A DNA stretch of 64,000 nt from UBA12545 sp051024685 (GTDB taxonomy: Bacteria > Bacillota > DSM-521 > Neomoorellales > Neomoorellaceae): the NCBI GenBank assembly GCA_051024685.1, contig JAZHPA010000001.1:108643-172642 (forward strand), read 5' to 3'. The number at the start of each line of letters is the position of its first letter. The first letter of the stretch is position 1. Position numbers and translations under genes: made by a program. Shown here in pieces: positions 60,110 through 64,000 of the stretch. The notes under the pieces were generated by a model. The model did not search any database, was not told the DNA's origin, and worked only from the letters and a program-made list of their open reading frames with translations.

Positions 60110-61409
60110 CTTCAGACCCACCTCCGTCTGCAGGGATGCTGTGATTTACCAGGAAGTCGATGGTTTTATTAATTATAATATCATACTGGAGCCCTTCCAA
60201 ATTCTTTTCCATTCTTTCCCGGACTTTTTCCACAGGTTGTTGGAGGAGCTGAGCCATTTTCTCTATCTCCCGGTCCACATCCTCCTGAGTGGCTTGAATG
60301 CCTTCGGCCTTGGCTATGGCTTCCAGGACTAAATCTGTTTTTACGTCCTTCTCGGCCTGCGGGCGCATGTCTTCCTTCAGCTGCTCCCAGGTTTTCCCCG
60401 ACCGTTCCATAAGCTGCTCCAGGGAGACACCCTGACTCTGGAGGCGCCAGGCCATATCATTAATCAGGTAGCTAATGCGCCTCTCTACCAGCACCGTAGG
60501 CAATTCGACGCTGGCATTTTCCACCGCCTTTTCTACTACTTGGCGGCGTGCTTCAGCTGCCGCCCTTTGCTCTTGCTGATCTGTCAGGCGTTTGCGGATA
60601 TCCTCCTTGAGTTCCTCCAGCGTTTCGCACTCGCTAACGTCTTTGGCAAACTCATCATCGAGGGGCGCGAGCTGTTTCCGTTTGATGCCCCGTATTTTAA
60701 CGGCAAAAACCGCTTCCTTACCGGCCAGCTCTTGGCGGTGATAGTCTGCCGGGAAGGTCACCTTTACTTCCCGTTCTTCATCCACCTTAGCTCCCACTAA
60801 CTGGGCCTCAAAGCCCGGAATGAAAGTACCGGAACCGATTTCTAGAGGGTAGTTTTCCCCTTTAAGGCCGGGATAATCTTGGCCCTCCACTTGACCTTGA
60901 AAGTCGATTATCGCCGTATCGCCCTCTTCTAGGGAACCTTCTTCTACGTCTTTGAGCTGGGCAAATCTTTCCTGCAGGCCCTTTAGGTAGGCCTCCACAT
61001 CTTCCTCGGTAACTTTAACTTCCGGCCGTTTTACCGGGATTCCCTTGTATTGTCCCAACTGGACTTCGGGTTTGACCTCTACCGTGGCTTTGAAAATAAG
61101 AGGTTGACCTTCCTCTACCTGGACGATTTCCACCTCAGGATGGTCAATGGGTTCGATTTTGGTCTCTTCTACCGCTTCGCGGTAAGCCGAGGGGATAACT
61201 ATATCCATAGCCTCATTGTAAAGAGGCTCCTTGCCCATGTAGCGTTCTAAGATAAACCGGGGTGCTTTCCCTCTGCGAAAGCCCGGTATATTGACCTGAC
61301 GTACCAGCTTCCGATAGGCCTTATCCAGTGCCTGCTCCAGTCGGGGAGCTTCCACCTCCACTTCCAAGATTACCCGGTTTTTCTCTAGCTTTTCCACTGT
61401 TGCCTTCAT
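60069..61409 (-). CDS. tig: trigger factor
   Basis: A ribosome-bound chaperone and prolyl isomerase acting on nascent chains. Of its 446 residues, the N-terminal ribosome-binding domain contains the signature VNIPGFRRGKAPRFILERYM (about 39-58). It is followed by the FKBP-type PPIase domain (about 160-245: GDTAIIDFQGQVEG, EIGSGTFIPGFEAQLVGAKV) and the helical C-domain. The last ~20 residues (GGGSEDVRSGADSSGADQ) are encoded within the clpP start region. It heads the tig-clpP-clpX-lonB-lonA block. Confidence 0.96.
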   Translation of the reverse strand: MKATVEKLEKNRVILEVEVEAPRLEQALDKAYRKLVRQVNIPGFRRGKAPRFILERYMGKEPLYNEAMDIVIPSAYREAVEETKIEPIDHPEVEIVQVEEGQPLIFKATVEVKPEVQLGQYKGIPVKRPEVKVTEEDVEAYLKGLQERFAQLKDVEEGSLEEGDTAIIDFQGQVEGQDYPGLKGENYPLEIGSGTFIPGFEAQLVGAKVDEEREVKVTFPADYHRQELAGKEAVFAVKIRGIKRKQLAPLDDEFAKDVSECETLEELKEDIRKRLTDQQEQRAAAEARRQVVEKAVENASVELPTVLVERRISYLINDMAWRLQSQGVSLEQLMERSGKTWEQLKEDMRPQAEKDVKTDLVLEAIAKAEGIQATQEDVDREIEKMAQLLQQPVEKVRERMEKNLEGLQYDIIINKTIDFLVNHSIPADGGGSEDVRSGADSSGADQ

Positions 61410-61542
61410 TTATGCCTTGCTCCTCCTCAGGTCCGACACTTGTTCATATTATTGCGGGAAGCTACGGGATTATTTCGCTACGGGGCTTACCTTTTCCTGC
61501 CGCGGGGACAGAAATTATCGACCACTACAATAATACCTCGGC

Positions 61543-61567
61543 CGACCATCCTACGTTGAGCCGAGGT
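61543..61567 (-). other. hairpin in the tig leader
   Basis: CTCGGC and GCCGAG arms enclose a loop of about 13 nt within the roughly 200-nt untranslated leader of tig (61410-61607). No U-run follows on the minus strand, and no further gene or known riboswitch is seen in this leader. Confidence 0.4.
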
Positions 61568-61607
61568 GGTAAGAACAATCAAGTCTTGCGCTCCGTTTCG
61601 TAGCCGC

Positions 61608-61637
61608 ATTGTATCAGATAAGCCAGGGCTATGTCAA
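61608..61637 (-). promoter_or_regulatory. tig promoter
   Basis: A perfect -35 TTGACA (complement of 61632-61637), an 18-bp spacer and -10 TACAAT (complement of 61608-61613). The insertion sequence begins 9 bp upstream of the -35 box, so upstream regulatory DNA may have been displaced. Confidence 0.8.
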
Positions 61638-61646
61638 GGGTGTCCT

Positions 61647-63052
61647 GGCTCTATAATAAAAAGTGTGGGATAGGGGTAGGTGGAATTAAGTAAGCGGGCA
61701 GGTAGATTTTGGTTGTAGGAGGAAAAGGACGGGGGCACATCCAAATTGAATGTTAGCAAACACAAACCCCTTCAAGAAAGGAGTGCCCCCATGCATAAGA
61801 TTAACACGTTCACCCTCGAAGAACAAGAGAATTTTGAGAAAATACTACAGCCCATTTTAGAAGAGCCCCAAGACCAAGGAGATATTGTGTTAAAGGTAAC
61901 CATAGACCCTCCAGAGGTATGTCCTGTATGCAACGAAGGGAAATTACACAGGCATGGCTTTTTAAAGAAAAACCGGAAGCCCAAAGAAAGGAAAATTCGT
62001 CACGCTTTTTTATACGGGAGGTGGATTGTTTTATCCTGGGTGCCCGTACGGTATAAGTGTTACCGTTGTGGCAAGACTTATACTTCCCGTCCTCAAGGTA
62101 CTAGCCCCTGGGCCAGATTTACAAAATTAGGGGTGCAGACAGTAGTTTATTATGCCCAGAGGATGAGCTTTACCTATGCGGCCCAAATGTTAAACCTTAC
62201 TCCTAGTAGGGTTATAAGATTAGTGGACAAGTATGTCCGGCCTAATCTTCCTTTTGATGATACTCAAGAGCCTATAGTGTTAACCTTAGATGAGCTATCC
62301 TTTAGAGGGAATGATTTTGTATGCATGGTAGGGAGGTTGGAACCGGGCAAGAGGCCTTTGACTATTTTAGAGGATGTGAGAACGGCGACTATAAAGGCTT
62401 ACCTAGAAGAGCTCAAGAAGGCTGGGGTCAAAGTAGAGGCAGTAGTAATTGATATGAAAGACTCGTGGCGTAAGTTAATCAAAGCAATATTTCCTTCAGC
62501 CAAGATAATAGTAGACCCTTTCCATGTGATCCAGGATGCTAACCGGCGTTTAGATGAGGCAAGAAGGATAGAACAAGAAGCGAGCAAGGATAAGATACCT
62601 CGGTTCCCTTTGATTAAAGCTAAGGAGAGACTTACTCCCAGACAACAAGAGAAGTTAGAGGAAATTAAGAATAAATACCCGTCCCTTTATGAATTATACC
62701 AACTAAAGGAAGACCTAAGGCAAATTCTAAGGATGGACCGGGTAGAAGAGGCAGAAGCTGCTTTGAGCCGTTGGCTTATAAATGCGGAATGCGCTGAAAA
62801 TGTAGAGGGACGGGTATGGGCTCGTACTATCAAGTCTTGGAGGTCAGAAATATTAAACCTGGTAAGATATACCCAGCAAGGTCGCCGGTACACTAATGGC
62901 TATACTAATGGCTATATAGAAGGTAAAAAATACCTTAAGCAAAATGCTTAAACGCTTAAGTTTCGGCTTTAGAAATCGCATTCATTTCATTAAAAAAATG
63001 TTCCTAGGATGTTGCCCCCAAAATCTGATCCCACAACTATTGACATAGAGCC
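61647..63052 (+). mobile_element. ISL3-family insertion sequence (1406 bp)
   Basis: The left end GGCTCTATAATAAAAAGTGT and the right end (complemented) GGCTCTATGTCAATAGTTGT followed by GGGAT form imperfect inverted repeats typical of ISL3 elements. They flank a single transposase gene that ends in the right repeat. The element is visibly more AT-rich than its neighbours. No matching 8-bp duplication is found at the ends (GGTGTCCT versus CCGCAGGC), so one junction may have been rearranged. It separates tig from the tRNA operon. Confidence 0.85.
61791..63048 (+). pseudogene. ISL3-family transposase, frameshifted near the C-terminus
   Basis: The ATG at 61791 (MHKINTFTLEEQENF) follows AAGGAG. A zinc-finger region (CPVCNEGKLHRHG, YKCYRCGKTYTSRP), an HTH region (MLNLTPSRVIRLVDKYV) and a DDE domain (LTLDELSFRGNDFV, AVVIDMKDSWRK, IIVDPFHVIQDANRR) are intact. 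After NGYTNGYIEGK the frame runs into a stop at 62949-62951. A one-base shift restores the conserved ISL3 tail KMLKRLSFGFRNRIHFIKKM, which stops at 63046-63048 in the right inverted repeat. An extra base between about 62920 and 62943 is inferred. The element is probably inactive unless the shift is a sequencing error or is bypassed. Confidence 0.8.
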
Positions 63053-63060
63053 CCGCAGGC

Positions 63061-63295
63061 CTGAGTTATCCCCAGTTTTTATTCCAGGCCTGCTTGGCTT
63101 TCGCTCGCTCCGGAAACCCTCGCGGGCAGGACTTTTGCTCGGCCTCAAAGCTTAAGGCGGGGTTCCCGGCCCAATCGGCATCCTTGCCAACAGGGCCGGT
63201 CTCGGACCTCCTGTCCTCGCCCCCGCCTTCGCTTCAGGCCTCGTTAAGTTTGGCCACCGCGAAGACCTGCTCGCTTCCTTCTAAGCCTAAGCATA
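63061..63295 (+). repeat. MITE-like intergenic element, copy E (right end lost)
   Basis: The left end CTGAGTTATCCCCAGTTTTT starts 8 bp after the IS right end. The interior matches copy D closely (GGCAGGACTTTTGCTCGGCC, GCGGGGTTCCCGGCCCAATC). Homology stops near CTCGCTTCCTTCTAAGCCTA, and the right terminal repeat is missing, so the copy is truncated. Confidence 0.75.
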
Positions 63296-63305
63296 CTTTA
63301 TAAGC

Positions 63306-63348
63306 ATGAAACAGGGCCGGCCCAGATAATAAAATCCGGGCCCGGCCT
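63306..63348 (-). terminator. GC-rich hairpin downstream of the tRNA operon
   Basis: On the minus strand CAGGCCGGGCCC and GGGCCGGCCCTG can pair imperfectly around an AT-rich loop containing TTTTATT. It may end the tRNA transcript, but there is no clean U-run after the stem. Confidence 0.35.
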
Positions 63349-63411
63349 GGAGCCTTTAAAAGCAAAGGGCGGGCAGTGGCACTAACGCCTTAAACCCGCC
63401 TCACCCCTTCT

Positions 63412-63487
63412 TGGTGAGCCATGGAGGAATCGAACCTCCGACACCCTGATTAAAAGTCAGGTGCTCTACCTACTGAGCTAATGGCTC
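63412..63487 (-). tRNA. tRNA-Lys (anticodon TTT)
   Basis: The minus strand starts GAGCCATTAGCTCAGTAGGT, has anticodon loop CTTTTAA and T-arm GGAGGTTCGATTCCTCC, and ends with encoded CCA. The acceptor GAGCCAT pairs with ATGGCTC. It is last in the five-tRNA operon. Confidence 0.98.
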
Positions 63488-63494
63488 ATACATA

Positions 63495-63569
63495 TGGCTG
63501 GGGCGGCTGGATTCGAACCAACGCATGACGGATCCAAAGTCCGTTGCCTTACCGCTTGGCTACGCCCCA
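63495..63569 (-). tRNA. tRNA-Gln (anticodon TTG)
   Basis: The minus strand starts TGGGGCGTAGCCAAGCGGTA, has anticodon loop CTTTGGA and T-arm TGGTTCGAATCCA, and ends with encoded CCA. The acceptor TGGGGCG pairs with CGCCCCA. Confidence 0.98.
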
Positions 63570-63585
63570 GCACTTACCATCCAAT

Positions 63586-63663
63586 TGGGGTGGGTGAAGG
63601 GACTCGAACCCATGACCCCCAGGGCCACAACCTGGTGCTCTAACCAGCTGAGCTACACCCACC
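63586..63663 (-). tRNA. tRNA-His (anticodon GTG)
   Basis: The minus strand begins with the extra 5' G typical of tRNA-His (G then GTGGGTGTAGCTCAGCTGG), paired with C73. The anticodon loop is TTGTGGC, the T-arm ATGGGTTCGAGTCCC and the 3' end encodes CCA. Confidence 0.98.
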
Positions 63664-63694
63664 ACGGAGCTTTATAGAGTTTTATCATTTAACA

Positions 63695-63771
63695 TGGCGC
63701 GCCTGGCAGGATTCGAACCTGCGGCCCGCGGCTTAGAAGGCCGCTGCTCTGTCCAGCTGAGCTACAGGCGC
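63695..63771 (-). tRNA. tRNA-Arg (anticodon TCT)
   Basis: The minus strand starts GCGCCTGTAGCTCAGCTGGA, has anticodon loop CTTCTAA and T-arm GCAGGTTCGAATCCTGC, then CAGGCGC, G73 and encoded CCA. Confidence 0.98.
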
Positions 63772-63789
63772 CCTGGCTAATTATGGGTA

Positions 63790-63863
63790 TGGAGCGGGTG
63801 ATGGGAATCGAACCCACGCAACCAGCTTGGAAGGCTGGGGCTCTACCATTGAGCTACACCCGC
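63790..63863 (-). tRNA. tRNA-Gly (anticodon TCC)
   Basis: The minus strand starts GCGGGTGTAGCTCAATGGTA, has anticodon loop CTTCCAA and T-arm GTGGGTTCGATTCCCAT, then CACCCGC, U73 and encoded CCA. It is first in the tRNA operon. Confidence 0.98.
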
Positions 63864-63876
63864 ATGAGCAACATTA

Positions 63877-63905
63877 ATTATACTTCATAAACCTGCAGTC
63901 GTCAA
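63877..63905 (-). promoter_or_regulatory. tRNA operon promoter
   Basis: TTGACG (complement of 63900-63905), a 17-bp spacer and a perfect TATAAT (complement of 63877-63882) lie 13 bp before the tRNA-Gly 5' end. The last ~95 bp of the window beyond it hold no recognisable gene. Confidence 0.85.
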
Positions 63906-64000
63906 CCGCTATCAGCCTGCCCTTGTGATCCGTCTGTGATATTGTCAGGGTGAAATCCATCAGTGAAAATGTCAGTATGAGCAGGGAGAGGATTACTTTG

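Noticed and set aside
61647..63295. The ISL3 element as the parent of the MITE-like repeats
   Set aside because: ISL3 ends begin GGCTCTAT, whereas the repeats begin CTGA(G/C). The shared AAAAAGTG-GGATA stretch is in the wrong orientation relative to the termini.
1..64000. CRISPR arrays, phage genes and rRNA genes
   Set aside because: No regularly spaced short repeats, phage structural genes or rRNA sequences were seen anywhere in the window.

Overview
The window is a chromosomal segment of a GC-rich, spore-forming, anaerobic Firmicute. Gene content and order point to a Moorella-like thermophilic clostridium (family Moorellaceae or a close relative), an assignment by inference only. The evidence is a sporulation set (Spo0B-like, SpoIVFA/SpoIVFB, LonB), Firmicute L27 processing (prp beside an L27 with a cleavable N-terminus), an [FeFe]-hydrogenase maturase (HydG), a tungsten-type aldehyde ferredoxin oxidoreductase, Rex and a CIRCE-controlled groESL. 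Essentially every gene lies on the minus strand, so transcription runs from high to low coordinates. The one exception is a plus-strand ISL3 transposase.

Layout from high to low coordinates, i.e. in transcription order. A five-tRNA operon (Gly-Arg-His-Gln-Lys) at 63.9-63.4 kb is followed by an intergenic repeat and a frameshifted ISL3-family insertion sequence (63.05-61.65 kb). Next is the protein quality-control block tig-clpP-clpX-lonB-lonA (61.4-53.9 kb), then valS-folC-rex-maf-radC. The cell shape and division block follows: mreB-mreC-mreD-PBP2-minC-minD-minE-rodA (47.3-39.9 kb). After that come CIRCE-groES-groEL and a TPP-riboswitch thiazole operon, tenI-thiS-thiG-hydG (37.6-34.2 kb). 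SpoIVFA/SpoIVFB and the TIGR03960/TIGR03936 radical-SAM pair complete that half. This order matches the conserved Firmicute valS-mre-min-spoIVF-rplU-obg supercluster.

The supercluster is interrupted at 29.3-14.8 kb by a carbohydrate island. It holds a GntR/UTRA regulator, an SDR, a ribose-type ABC importer, a TIM-barrel sugar isomerase, a Gfo/Idh dehydrogenase, a tungsten-type AOR with its own MoaD, a 2-hydroxyacid dehydrogenase, a zinc polyol dehydrogenase, a cupin phosphoglucose-isomerase-like protein and an FGGY kinase. Two near-identical palindromic sites, before gntR and before the ABC operon, are probable operators of the local regulator. The supercluster then resumes with rplU-prp-rpmA-spo0B-obg-proB-proA-nadD-(yqeK-rsfS fusion)-leuS, followed by a thiamine-binding protein, an Na+/H+ antiporter-type carrier, comEA, uppP and rpsT.

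The most distinctive non-coding feature is a family of five ~235-270 bp intergenic elements, at about 3.8, 4.6, 32.2, 53.7 and 63.2 kb. They have long imperfect terminal inverted repeats, and two copies are flanked by exact 8-bp and 9-bp direct repeats, the signature of a MITE-type non-autonomous transposon. Other points of interest are HydG standing where ThiH would be expected in a thiazole operon, a YqeK-RsfS fusion, a MinC lacking its N-terminal domain, and three perfect GC-rich intercistronic hairpins.
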